64,000 bases of DNA. Origin: Bryum argenteum. Its lineage: Eukaryota; Streptophyta; Bryopsida; Bryales; Bryaceae. Every line of letters starts with the position of its first letter. Positions within the stretch are counted from its first letter, which is position 1. The notes beneath the pieces are model-generated. The model saw nothing but the letters and a program-made list of their open reading frames with translations. It ran no database searches and was not told where the DNA came from. Position numbers and translations under genes: made by a program. Shown here piece by piece: positions 1-11,401 of the stretch. Location: NCBI GenBank assembly GCA_037043015.1, contig CM073330.1, positions 11,364,512 to 11,428,511 on the forward strand, read 5' to 3'.

Positions 1-931
1 CACGCCATGGTGAACTTCAAGGCGAAGCCGCAACGCAAGAAGATGCAAATGACGCCTCTTCGCCCGACGCAGAAGTAAGCATGCAAAGCGGCGGCCACGA
101 GTCTATCCTATACCGACTCTCGAGGCGACGGGATCAAAGAGGCGGAAGGCGAATCCGTCCACGGCTCGGCGGGGCCGACACCGAAGAAGCTCAAATCAGT
201 CACGACGAAGAAGTCGACCCTGGCCGACCCCACCGAGATTGAACAGGCGAGCTTAGTGTCGGCTTTGACGGAGGTACCCATCGACAATGTAGACAAAGTT
301 GTCGATTACAAGGAGTCAATGAATGTCTTCAAGAACTACTGGGGGCTCTGCCAGAGCTCATACATCTTTGGCTCCAATGTGACTTTCGAGATTCCAATCG
401 AGCAACTCTTTACCCCCCCTTCGGACCTGAACATCCGAAATCTCGAGCAGGAGAAAGTCAAGAGCACGAGGCATTTCACGATTGAGATGTCCGATAAAAG
501 CAAGAAGAACACCACCTCTGCGTCTACCGAAGGATCGAACTTGTGAAACCCCGATCATGGGATGACATAAAAACGGGGAGTTCTACATGGTCAACGGACA
601 AAGATTAAGTCGAGGCATCCAAGCAGTTGCAGCTCATGCCTGATGTAGACCAAAGCATCAAGGATGAATTCAAGACATGGGACTGCTTCGTCGTATGGAA
701 CGAACAAAAGCCCATCATTCGAAGAATCTCCGCGTTCTACAACAGGGTCAACCACTTCATGAATACGAATCCGACGTGGGCGACAAACATAATCGGGGCG
801 CGGGAGCTGTGGGTAAGCCTTGGTAGACCGGAGAATCCGAAGGAGGCTCTTGAGGTTGGCAGGGTCGTCACTCAGAGGCCCGGCAAGGGCAAGAAGCCTG
901 CAAAGGACAATTTCAACGTATGTGTACCTAC

Positions 932-1030
932 ATTCAACTCGATTCGAGTTGAATAATGTCCTACATTTCTAACGATAATTTCTGAATCTCTATTTCACTG
1001 AATCCTATTTCAACTCGATTCGAGTTAAAT
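932..1030. repeat. Palindrome family 1, copies 1-2 (in an intron)
   Basis: Two near-perfect inverted repeats lie at 932-954 and 1007-1030. Each has a 10-bp arm TTCAACTCGA, one spacer base, and the inverse complement of the arm. Both lie between a splice donor near 919 and an acceptor near 1061, so they are intronic. In the second copy only the right arm carries a G-to-A change. Confidence 0.9.
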
Positions 1031-2433
1031 ATCTAACACAATCCCGTACTCGAAGGATACAGGAGTTCATGGAAGCTGTCAGGACAAGATTTGCTCTCAT
1101 CGACGTCAAGGGCGCCCAGAAGGCAGTGACAACTAGCAAGGCGGCCAGAGAGAAGCTCAACATTGCAAATGAGCTCAAAATCATCACTGCTCCAGATGAC
1201 GTCTACGACGTCTATGCTGAGCTAATCTCAGCTGCATCCCAAGGGGAGCTCGTCGACCCCGAAACAGGAAGGAAGCAGAAGGAGTTGGGGAAGTGGAAGC
1301 CTGACCATGGACACATCACCAGGGAGTTCTTCAAATGGATCGGAAACTGTAGCTACGCCCAGCTCAAGCGATTAGCCGAGCACATGCTGAACTACCCGAA
1401 CCCAAAACGGCGCCACTCATACCCCAAGGTCACATTGAAGCAGATGAAGGGTGTGCTTGTAGATTGCTACAGCTCTTATGACTGGCTGGAGCGCTGCAAG
1501 AGGAAGACCATCGTGAAGCGCGTGATTCACAGCATGCGCCCTGACTTAATCTGTTCAGCACGAGTGGGGACTTCAGGAAGGAGAGCTGGAAGAAATTCAA
1601 GAGGGATTTTAAGATCACTCCAGCTACACTCAACGTTCTCCTCACGAATCCCGGGGAAGACTTCTTCACGCTGGCGAAATTCCCCAGCAACAAGAACAAG
1701 ACCTTCGAGCAACTCTCGCCGTATGCAACAGAGTTCTTCGATGCTTTCGCCAACAAGGGAAGTTCCAGTGCCGAAGGGCGAAACAAACTTCGTGGCCTAC
1801 AACCTGGAGGACGATGTTCTAGGGGAATGGCACGAAACGCTTGGAATGAGCGATCCGCGAAGCGAATCAAGGTCGGAATTATGGACTTCGAAATCTCCCG
1901 GAGCAAATGAGGAATCGGCGTCGTCGAGCTCTTGAAAGAGGCTCCTACTTCTACAACGTCCTTCAAGTCCTCAAGGCTATCACGGACCCGTGGTAATCGA
2001 AATCCCGATTTGGGTTTGGATCTGCGGTAGTAAGGATGCTGAGGCGAAGATCAAGAATCACCTCGACACTTGCGAGTTCGGAGCAAATTACAAGATTGAG
2101 TATGCTGAGTACGTTCCGGCTCCTTACGAGCGACTCGAGGACCAAAACTCGTCGAAGAAAGAGGCCAAGGATCATGTCCGATCCTTTTCTTGTTTCAAAA
2201 ATCGAAGTTGAGGATTTCGAATCTTCCTAAGTTCTTCCAGGCCCCCAACACTCCACAGTTCAAGATCTGCGGGAGATACAACGAGCTCGAGTACCGTATC
2301 TATAATACGGAATTGAGGATGGAGTTCTACCTGAAGCTGCTTGACATCTTCTGCAAGGAAGGGGATGCGATCCTCAGTGTGTTTGGAGGCGGGAAGCTCT
2401 CTTGCTTGGCATGGGTAAGGTCAGTCCTATATA

Positions 2434-2778
2434 TTTCAACTCGATTCGAGTTGAATAGTTTGCCATGGCTCTGTTTCGTGCATACTAGTTGTATTAAAGT
2501 CGAGTCGGTTCATTTCGCGCCTATTTGTCTAGGTATTGTTGTACACTTACTTTAAGTCTATTCAACTCGACTCGAGTTGAATGGAGTACTGAATATGCTA
2601 AGAAACCTTGTTCATGCATGTGTTACTCGATTTAACTCGAGTCGAGTTAAATTAGGTGTTTCATGGTGCTTCGAGTGTAATGTTGGTATTCAACTCGACT
2701 CGAGTTGAATACACATAGAAGTGTAGTCTGGTCTTCCTCTCACACGCCACCTCCATTTCAACTCGACTCGAGTTGAAT
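2434..2778. repeat. Palindrome family 1, copies 3-7 (cluster in an intron)
   Basis: Five copies lie at 2434-2457, 2560-2582, 2631-2651, 2688-2710 and 2756-2778, all in the gap between a donor near 2416 and an acceptor near 2821. The centre base varies (T, C or G). The copy at 2631-2651 has matching changes in both arms (TTTAACTCGA and its complement), so pairing is kept. Confidence 0.9.
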
Positions 2779-3790
2779 GAGCTTCTGATCGACGTTGCAT
2801 CTCTTGATGTGTGTACTTGCAGATGTGTTCCTTGATGAACTACACGATCAGCTCCACCAAGAGCACGACGATGTTGTCGACTTTTCCTTGAATGTCTTCA
2901 ACTTGGATCGTCGTGATTTCGAAGATGGGTACCCGATCGATGAGCCTTCCTTATCCAGGAGAGACTGAAGCACCGCCACCCCCCCACAAGGTCCGAGAAG
3001 GGGAAGGGGAAGAAGAAGGTCGGTGGTGTTCGATTAGCACTTGACTTGCATGACCCAAGACCGATCGCAATCGGGTCAAGTGATGACGATGACGATCCTA
3101 TCCAGGATGATGTTGAGGCCTACGGTTCCCAACACCCGTAACACCCCAGGCCGGACGACGAGGCTCATCCTCGCATCTTCCACCGGAACAAGGCTACTCG
3201 GATACCTCTCTTCGGGCTTCTACGCCGTCGCCACGAAGAGAGAAAAGGGAGTCACTATCCGTTGAAACCCTTATGGAGAAGCTCGCCAAAATGCGGGAGG
3301 ATGCGCGGACTCGACATAGGCTCGAAGTCGAAGCAATGCTTGCTCGAGAGCGCGAGGAACGCGATCGCCCGGAGACAGGAGGATGAGAAACGATGGAAGT
3401 TCATGTTCTCGAGACCATCGCGAGAATGCCTCGATATGGTAGTCCAAGCAATCTCGCACTGCATGCAAAGCCTCTCCCGTCCCTCGAACCAGTCGAGTGA
3501 ACCTCTCCTCCTCACCCACGGGCCTACTCGGTCTTCCGACAATGTGCGGCTCGACATGCATCTCCCCGACGTTCCCTCAAAGCACGCCTCCTCGATCGAT
3601 CGCTCCTCACTCTGCGGGAACCAACTCTCCAGTTGTTTCTACGGATCAAGGCCCATCAAGTCGCTCCAGACCATCGGACCCAGTCGAGTCGCAACGGAAG
3701 GCCGTGGATGAGGAAGAGCAGATAGGAACACAGATCGGACTCCGATCCCAACATTACCGAATCGGGTTGAACTCCATGATCTAGTCTTTC

Positions 3791-3815
3791 AATTAACTCG
3801 ACTCGAGTTGAATTT
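3791..3815. repeat. Palindrome family 1, copy 8
   Basis: An eighth copy with one arm changed (AATTAACTCGA against TCGAGTTGAATT) lies just after the last coding-like stretch of the first unit. No further copies are seen after this position. Confidence 0.85.
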
Positions 3816-4019
3816 CTCCTTCGGTTAATGGAAGTTCGCCTGTAGAGGCCTTCGGCAGTTGTTGATAGACTAGTATATATATTCCCGTAGGGCAGTTTTG
3901 TTAGATTGGACTTGGTGTTCATCGTGTAAATACTTTATGTATATGACGCTCAATTTTGAACGCAGAGTTTGGAATACAATCATATTTTCTTACACATTTT
4001 CTCCTCTCGATATCTACGC

Positions 4020-5192
4020 AGATCCATTGATTTGCGAAGTGTTCCAAATGTTAGTGTGTCTCATGACACCAGTCCTATGAGTCCGTTTCATGGTCAGCCA
4101 AGTAACACGGCGCAAGATGATCACAATGAAGGTCACATTCCTGATTCCATACTCCTCGAGGTTCACATTCCTCTTCCATCATCGACATTGTCACGAGATT
4201 CACAAACAGCTGAAACTCAATCAGATACACCGGTAAGCTGCTCCTTTTCCAAGATTTATTCAATCCTTTCCTTTATTGGTTCAATGTGATCGCATTGTTT
4301 GGATTCGGGATTTCTTAGTGTTATAGAAAGGGTCAGTCTCGAAATGTGGCAGTGCAGTACTTAACTGTATACACATTTGTCTGCCCCCCTTCTGAACAGG
4401 GGATGAGTCATTCGCACAGTCCGGTAGTTGCAGCCGTGGAGGATATCCTCGTTCTATTCCGTCAAAGGGTGACATGCAAGTGGCTCAATGTCATCCTGGA
4501 CTTGAACGGTATCCTCTGTGGCTGCAAGGAGAAGAGATTCATGCCAAAAGACCAAGTTTACAACATGGTTACGAGTGCACATTCCTCTGTCCTACCCGCT
4601 CCGATTGGTCCCAAGGCTGTTTTCGTTCGGCCCTTCTGCCATGATTTCCTTCGTGAGTTGAGTGAAGTTGCGTACGTCTCCGTATGGAGTTCGATGGTTC
4701 ATGCCACCACGAAGTCCATATGTGACTACTTGTTCCGGGGTGTGCCATACCCGTGCCTTGTTTGGGGGCAGAACTCTTGTGAGCTTGTCAAGGTTCGGGG
4801 ACCGCGGAATAAGTTGTCCAACTTCAAGTTGAAGGGGACTAATAAGGATCTCTTCCTCAAACCACCGGATATGCTTTTGGTGGTCTAAACTTAAAGTTTA
4901 ACGAGCATGACACGATCATCATCGATATAGCCGTGAGAAGCACGTCGTGAATGAACCAGAGAATGTCGTACTCCCAGTCTCGTGGTCAGAGCATGATGTA
5001 TCTGATAGATTCTTGGTGGACGAGCTCCTCCCTTGGATCCGACGTCTACATGAAAGCCGCGGGCAGGGCTTGTTGTCTTTCCGTAGGGAAGACAACATTG
5101 GGCGTAGAATGCTCTCTGAAGAGCTTGATACTTCAGAATACGAAGAGCTTATTAACGCCGTAGAGGCTTCTAGGAAGCTAGTGCATGATTAG
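4020..5192 (+). pseudogene. FCP1/NIF-type HAD phosphatase-like gene, decayed
   Basis: A first exon-like stretch (about 4020-4231) is Ser/Thr-rich and ends at a good donor (GTAAGC, 4232). After an acceptor at about 4399 the reading frame gives KWLNVILDLNGILCGCKEK (about 4480-4540). This is the first HAD motif of NIF/FCP1-like phosphatases in the DxNG form found in several plant members. It is followed by FVRPFCHDFLRELSEVAYVSVWSS (motif II region, near 4620-4700) and, in other frames, FGGLNLKFNEHDTIII and a stretch resembling REKHVVNEPENV (motif III region, near 4880-4970). The family removes phosphate from proteins such as the RNA polymerase II tail. At least two frame changes between 4870 and 4940 make an active product unlikely unless they are assembly errors. 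A final in-frame stop lies at 5190-5192. The neighbouring units are equally decayed. Confidence 0.6.
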
Positions 5193-5454
5193 GCTAGTTA
5201 TCCAAGGTTGGCCTCACCAGACAAGATCCACGTTTGTCATGTACATTGTGTAGATTATAATAAATGCTTCAATATTGATTTCTCCTCCTGGACTGATGTC
5301 ATTTCAGAGCGGGCTTGTGTCCGACCCTTTATTTTATTCTAGTGTTTGATGATGCTAGTTCTCTCAGCATTGGTTTAACTAGCGAGGTGATTTGGTTATA
5401 TCATATTGCATATCATCCTTGTTGATGATTCCTCTAAAATGAATTCGTATCCAG

Positions 5455-6123
5455 GTGTCCAATTCCGTCTCGGTTTCGGACAATGATTTTGATTTCCGTT
5501 GCGCTGCTTCTGCTGATTCGATTTTGGACTACGGACAATACTCAATTTCGCAGAGTGGAATGGGCCACATAATGTACTCAGCAGCTACTGCACAATCAAC
5601 TATGGACTACTCGACAATGGCAATTGATGATGGTGTTGTGGATAGTCCTCCTTTTGGCGGTAAGCGACCACACTCTGCATGTTCTCCTTCTCCGCTCAAG
5701 ACCCGTACCCTAATTGACGAATCAAGTCGAGGTGGCGCTCCGCAAAGAAAGCTGTACGATGATTCTGAGTTAGTTGATGCTGCACTTCTCGTACAGGTAT
5801 GACATACTTGAAGCGGTTCATTTATGAGTTTTTCCTAGTTTGTAACTGCCATCGGAGTTTGATTTACTTACATTTCTCTATGTCTTTTGATGCACTTAGG
5901 CGACAACTGCAGCAGTCGTGCCCATACCGGTCATTTTCGAATCTCCGGCTCTTCCTTTATCACCTCATAAGGCATCGTCGCTGAAAATATCTCGTGGTGC
6001 CTCTACCCATTCTCTCTCTACGCCTTGTCCATTGAAGTCTTTGGAGCCAAGAATGAACTTGGAGATCGCGGGGACGGAACTAACGGGGCCACCTAATCCG
6101 TCTGCATTGCCCATGCTTTGTTG
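5455..6123 (+). pseudogene. Two exon-like Ser/Pro-rich stretches, unidentified
   Basis: Reading is open at about 5455-5796, between an acceptor ending at 5454 and a donor (GTATGA) near 5797. It is open again from about 5900 (acceptor TTAG) to a stop at 6121-6123. The predicted segments are low-complexity and Ser/Pro/Thr-rich, with no domain I recognise. They may be the end of the NIF-type unit upstream or a separate gene. The spacing and splice sites look real, but I cannot name a product. Confidence 0.35.
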
Positions 6124-6757
6124 ATACCTCGCGTTTGCGTTTCCGTACTATCGCCCGCCATTACACGAGGGTCACCGCTGACTCGATCACACGATGGATT
6201 TCATCCGAGTTTAGGGTTCCTCCTGCTCGCGATGCATTGAGCAAATGAATTTTGAAGCTTCAAATGACGTGAAAATTCAAGTTCGCGTTCGTCACCATAC
6301 ACGGGTATAGTCGTGGACCGAGGAAGTGTGGAAGGCACTAGCTGAAATTCGCCGTTCGCACTTGTGATACGGCAACAGTCTTGATATGATTTAGAGTACA
6401 TTGATCGGTACGGTTCTCCAGGGATAGCCAACATTCAACACCATACTGTATTGTTCTATTGGTATAGAAACATTGTATTTACCATCGTACATTCGTTTCA
6501 TTCATATGTAACCAGAGCTCACATTTTTATCTGGATGAGCATATTTCCTTTGACGTAGTCAATTATTGTATACAATGTCTATAAATAAACATACATTCAT
6601 GTATATTCCAGTCTGGCATACAATTATTCATCCATCTATATGTGCTTGATACCATTTTTTACAGACTATTTGTACTTTTATCATTACTTTTGGGCCTCAA
6701 CAATACTCTCATTCTTGAGGGATACTCTCAAAATAATGAATATGGTGTTTTGCTCTA
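6124..6757. other. AT-rich spacer without a recognised gene
   Basis: About 630 bases between two coding relics. It is AT-rich, with several TATA-like stretches (near 6495-6620), and no reading frame I can support. It may have held a promoter for the unit that follows. Confidence 0.5.
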
Positions 6758-7023
6758 TTGCATGTTGACGGGACCGATCATCACTGTGTCGGAGTGGGCG
6801 TCATCGTTGAGTGCTCGCCTAAGGGCACCTGGGAGGGTTTCCGCGTCCCGCATAGCTTCTTTGCAGTTGTCAAGCTCACTACGGTGTATAAGGACTTTGT
6901 TGGTCTTGTAGCTTACTGTGAAAATCCTTCTCTCACTCTGCTTGGCGAGTGCCTTGGGTACGAAATCCGTTGGAGCGGTTACAAACTTCGTCCCCTCGAC
7001 ACTACGCCGCTGAATGGCAACTC

Positions 7024-7042
7024 TATCGGCCGGCAGCCGATA
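7024..7042. repeat. Palindrome family 2, copy 1
   Basis: TATCGGCCGGCAGCCGATA, the first of about eleven related GC-rich imperfect palindromes. This one is in inverse orientation to most others. It lies inside the coding-like region of the DUF7869-type unit, possibly in an unrecognised intron. Confidence 0.85.
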
Positions 7043-8285
7043 CACCCCACGCCGAGGAGTGTCAAGGTTGAACCAACCGATATGACGGTGTCAAGGACTC
7101 ACCCTCTGATGCATCTTGTGGTAGTTCGTAACCCGCATCATTCAACCGGTCTCTCTCATTTTGAGGGCGGCGGACGATCGTGGGTCCTGGACGAATCCGC
7201 CAACCCGCGTCGATGTCCTCTCCTCTCAAGGGAATGAATCTGCTAATGATCTTCATGCTACGCCGTTTGACAACGGAATTTTCTCGCACCCTCTTTGGAT
7301 AGTTACGCGCCGATAGCGCCACAACTTTCGCCCCTCGTCGACATCGAACATTTGCGACGGAACCTCAGGCGGTCTGGATCGCCCGACCGGAGGAACAAAT
7401 GCTGCGACTTACTGAACGAGGATCATACCTTTTTTGGGCAGGCGATCATTCAAGTCTGTCTTCCGGATGAAGCTGCGATGAGGATCTTCTTGGCGATCTG
7501 ATGTCGGAGTAATGTTCATATCGAGCACGATACCCTACAGCTCACGACAATGAGATGGCCTCTTTCGCGGACTCGACTTGAAGGCGGTCAACTCCTGTCA
7601 GACATTGTCATGCTCTGCTCTGAGGCCGCTCAGAATTCCACCTTCGATCATCCGGGACTTGTGGCGTGCCTCGGAATCCCTGAGTCCGTTCGTCGTAGAC
7701 TCTTGTCAAAGGAGCAGCCCGCTGGGTCTAGGCTTAAGTCGAAGACCTCGGATGATGAAATTCGCAAGGTTAGTTCACAGCTGTGCTGCAAGAGTAGGTG
7801 CTGTCAGACGTTTCCGTGGGAGTCTACTCGAATCCTTCGTCGTAAGTACTATGCTTGCTCTTTTGAAATTAGAAGAGAGACAGCGTATGCCGTTCAAAGT
7901 CAACTTCATGTCCATGAACCGGGAGGCAGGAAATTCATCACGCTTGAGAATGTTGAGGTCTGCGAGAACGCTTGGTATATCATTCATGGTGTCTCCAGAT
8001 CACCTTACCACGTCTACAAGGTCAAAAAAGAATGGGTGGATCGGTGAGCGGATCGCATGGCAATTCTGGAGTCGTCCGTCCACGCCCGCATACGATTCGA
8101 GCCGAGCAACCTGCGAGAAGATTATTGACGAGAATGCGGACCAGATGCCTAACGAGTTCAGGCTTGTTGGAAATAAGCGAGTTGACAACCTGAAGGTTGT
8201 TCCATCTGCGCTCAACTGGGACACCATGCGCGAGCAAGTGAATCAAGTAAGTCCCAATCATTCTTATTTCCTCTTCGTCCTCGAT

Positions 8286-8484
8286 GTCGGCTGCCGGCCG
8301 ATACACTAGGTTGCTATGTTTTGGTTGTTTCCAATTAGACCTTTCAGCTTTAGCTTCTTCTGTCGATTCCTTCGTGCCTTATCTAGTCAATGCTCTGCTA
8401 CTTGTCGGCTGCCAGCCGATACTCCGTTAGCGATTAGTTCCTGCTTATGTCGATGCACTCACAGCCGCCTTGCCGGCCGATAGG
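8286..8484. repeat. Palindrome family 2, copies 2-4 (in an intron)
   Basis: Copies lie at 8286-8304 (GTCGGCTGCCGGCCGATAC), 8404-8422 (same with CAGCCGA, making the stem perfect) and a partial one at 8470-8483. All are between a donor near 8248 and an acceptor near 8529, so they are intronic. In most copies the arms pair only if G-T wobble is allowed. Confidence 0.85.
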
Positions 8485-10526
8485 AGGCGTCGACTGGATG
8501 TTAACGACCTACCTTATCTCCTCCTTCCAGTGAATCTCAAATGCCACCATAAGCCGGTCTCTCGGTCCACCATCGATCGCCTTCAAGAACCACTTCAAGA
8601 ATGTCGAGGTTAAAGCTGTTGGGAGAAGCTTCTCGAAGTGTACTGAGTGTGACTTCCTTGTGGAGTGCATATCCAAGTACCCAAGGGGCTGTGATAAATG
8701 GCGGGGCATTAGTCGATGACCGGAATCGCCATCTCAATTATCGCGTGCCGCCCATATATATGGTGGCCGGAGTTCCCCGATCTGCGAGAACCCCTCGAGT
8801 TTCTATGTATAATCCATGACAAGATGGATACCACGAAGACGGCCATTCCTGCACGCAGGAGGATTACAAAAGCCACTGCGGCCTTGGGCAGATTCCGGTT
8901 TTATTTACGGCATGTTGACACACGGCCACGGTGATGGTGCGTACGCACACTACTCCACTGCGCTCTGGCCGGGGGATTCCAACTTCACCATCTCTTCTTT
9001 GTGTCGTGTACTGCGAGCGCTTGAGAAGCCACCGGTACGTGAATCCCGGGAGCTCTTTCCCACACCTCCACAGAACAGCTTCTTCCAAGCTTTGCTACAT
9101 GGAAAGTCTAGGTGTTTCGCATCGATCCCACCCGCCACCGGGACTCAATTCGGTCCTTCACAACCTGGACGTCCGCTCGTTCCGCTTCCGCGTAAGCTAT
9201 TCCTGCAACTTGATAATTCCGCGAAGGACAATAAGAACAGATTTGTGATGGCCTTCTGCTCTTTGCTGACCGCTCGGCGCATTTTTAAGGAGGTCACTGT
9301 TGGGTTCCTCATTGTTGGCCACACTCACGAGGATATTGATGCCCATTTCAGTTACCTTTCCAAGCTCATCAAGCGGAAGAACACGTACGTTCTAGGCGAT
9401 CTCATGAAGGCCTTTATGGACTCGCAGAAGACAGTCGCCTTCATTCCTGAATTCGTTCAAGAGGTTGCGGATTTCAAATCCTATGTCAAGGACTTTCATC
9501 ACGACGGTGTCAACAAAATTGTTGGACTTGGTGATATGCATCTTTTCAAGTTCTGGGTCGAAGAGGACGGTGACGATCGCGGCTGGCCTGTCATGAGGTA
9601 TAAGCGGAAATCCACTGATTCTTCATGGCTCCCACCCGGTCCCCCCGTCAAGATGTGGACTTCTGACGAGCAAGGAAGACCTAGAATTCCATCTGGCGAC
9701 CCATGTCCTGTTCCATTTAAGCCGTTATGGGGCGTCACGGAGGTGAACCCCAACAAGTTGAACTCTGTGAAGGAGCAAGCTCGTGCCTCGGAGTGCAATG
9801 ACAAACAGGGTTTCATCAAGCACGGTATATCTAAGTTCATTGAGTTCTGGAAGTCCGGTATGGCGCGTAATGTGACGTTATCATGAGGAGATGGCTGGAC
9901 TGTTTGTTTACCGGGAACGAATCAACCGAGAGATCAATTCACCATTACCGTCTACCCCTGACGTTCTTGTAGAAGGATTTTGGCCTATTTCAGACTGGAC
10001 TCGTGATCATTCTCGTTCCTCCCAAGATTCTGGATCTAGCTCCTCTTTCTCACAGGACATTACGCCTGAGGATGATGCAGATGCTTATCCTTACTGTGGT
10101 CCTGCTAAAGACCGACCGAGGCTCAACTTTAATCCATTCCGTGATGTTCTTCTTGGCGACTTCGTCTTATGCCGCCCCAGCGACGACCATTTCCTTCCTG
10201 TCTGGCTGGGGCGTGTCCTTGAGTGTGTTGATCTAACGCCTGGTCCTACCTATGGCAATTTCAAGATCGAATGGTGGACCCCTATGCGAGCTAAGAAGGA
10301 AGGAAAATCGATCATCGCTAGGGAGTGCTGGACTCGCCGCTGGCATAAGGAGCCTTGTCTTCCTCAGATTGTGAATGTCAACATTGTTCTGTTCTCTCAT
10401 AGGATGCCGTCACATGCAAGAAAAGGTCCACCAGCTACACATATCATTCCCGAGCAGGCCGCTGCAGCTGCAATGTCTAACCTTGAGGCCGCTGGAGCTG
10501 TTCTCTAAGCTGTTCATCAAACATTT

Positions 10527-11401
10527 GTATCGGCTTCCGGCCGACACGCTTCATGTGACCCTCCCTCGCATCCTCCCACTCTATGACGGACCTGCTCTGC
10601 ACTTGTCGGCTGCCGGCCGATACTGATCTCATATGCTTTCCCACTAGCAACTCCGACCTCCTATCGGCTGCCGGCCGACACCACGCTCTACCCGCTGGTT
10701 CTTATCCGACTCACCTCACTACTGCGATTAGTGTCTATAATCCGTGCATACCCGTTGTGTTTCTGCTTCGCCATACTCATCATTATCAATATGCTACAGC
10801 TCATTCCTTTACTCTTGTTTTCGGTCTTCCCTATCCATGACAGTTGATTGGAGTATATTCATCGTTTTCACGATTGTAGCGTTTATTGGTTGCTTTGTTG
10901 TACTTTCTCCTTCTCTATAGTTTACTGTTTCTCGGCTGGCGGCCGATATGTGACTTAGCTACCTATGGCTTTCCGATACACTATATCCTACTCTCTCTTT
11001 AATGTAGCGATCATTGTATCGTACACTTTTAATGTACTCCGCTTTTCTCGGCTGGCGGCCGATATTGGACTTTTCTGTTCATGGCATTGTATCCATGTAT
11101 CCCTCTGAATCATATTGATCTGTGTATGAATGAGTGTGCAACCTTTTGGATTCCTTTTCTAAGCTGAGTTCTGATATTGTTACTACTACTTCGTCATATT
11201 CCTTGGGCTTCTATCGGCGGCCGTCCGATACAGAATTTCAGCTAATGTGGGTTGGGGTCGGGAACTGTAGTCTACGGTCTAAGGTTCGGGGTTTAGGGTC
11301 TAGGGTTCAGGGTCTTTAGGGTTTAGGGTTTAGGGTTTAGGGTTTGGGGTTTAGGGTTCAAGGTTTAGCGGTTTTAGTTGTATTGACCTTCGGCCGATAT
11401 A
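10527..11401. repeat. Palindrome family 2, copies 5-11 (cluster downstream of the DUF7869-type unit)
   Basis: Copies lie at 10527-10547, 10605-10623, 10662-10680, 10931-10949, 11047-11065, 11212-11231 and a half copy at about 11389-11401. The arms are TCGGCTG or TCGGCGG against CGGCCGA. The stretch has no gene-like frame otherwise. It ends where GC-richer DNA gives way to AT-rich DNA. Confidence 0.85.
11268..11371 (+). repeat. Interstitial telomere-like repeat (TTTAGGG)n
   Basis: About 100 bases of degenerate TTTAGGG units, with four to five exact consecutive units near 11317-11345. This is the plant telomere unit. It sits inside the chromosome, between palindrome copies, at the edge of the GC-richer block. 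It may mark a healed break or a telomerase-made insertion. Confidence 0.85.

Larger units (their letters stand above)
250..3780 (+). pseudogene. Unidentified multi-exon coding unit, decayed (possible ParB-like and methyltransferase-like segments)
   Basis: I do not recognise this gene with confidence. Coding-like stretches on the plus strand lie at about 250-546, 627-918, 1062-1545, 1545-1900, 1990-2415, 2822-2968 and 3000-3384, separated by intron-like gaps (donors near 919 and 2416, acceptors near 1061 and 2821). The frame changes several times, so it reads as a relic. Near 590-640 the sequence reads approximately VNGQ...EASKQLQLMPD, which resembles ParB/DGQHR-type motifs. Near 2350-2415 there is DAILSVFGGGKLSCLAW, which resembles the glycine motif of a DNA methyltransferase. 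The tail holds an acidic run (SSDDDDDP, about 3090) and a charged coiled-coil-like stretch from an ATG at 3273 (RHRLEVEAMLAREREERD). Both functional hints are weak. The introns are where palindrome family 1 sits. It could be cargo of a large mobile element or a decayed host gene. Confidence 0.45.
6758..10508 (+). pseudogene. DUF7869-type (DDE/RNase H-fold-like) protein gene, decayed
   Basis: This is a multi-exon relic. The N-terminal part (about 7550-8047) has a cysteine cluster (SQLCCKSRCCQTF) followed by a conserved-looking stretch ending AWYIIHGVSRSPYHVYK, typical of the region upstream of DUF7869. An intron spans about 8248-8529 (GTAAGT donor). The core carries three acidic motifs in family order: IHDKMD (about 8810-8829), LDNSAKDNKNRF (about 9210-9245) and VGHTHEDIDAHF (about 9314-9350). 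Spaced this way they resemble a DDE-type nuclease core; that is inference. The core region 8816-9886 is open to a stop, and a further frame 9891-10508 has GDFVLCR...PVWLGRV, like a BAH/chromo-type reader segment. The frame changes in a few places, so the copy is probably dead. The family is unassigned in function. A transposase or a domesticated derivative is my guess. Confidence 0.6.

Noticed and set aside
11268-11371. A real chromosome end
   Set aside because: Only about 100 bases, degenerate, and continuous with repeat DNA on both sides. It is interstitial.
1-11400. Bacterial contamination, because the block is GC-richer and has repeated palindromes
   Set aside because: The coding stretches are split by GT-AG introns, and the DUF7869-type and NIF-type families are eukaryotic.
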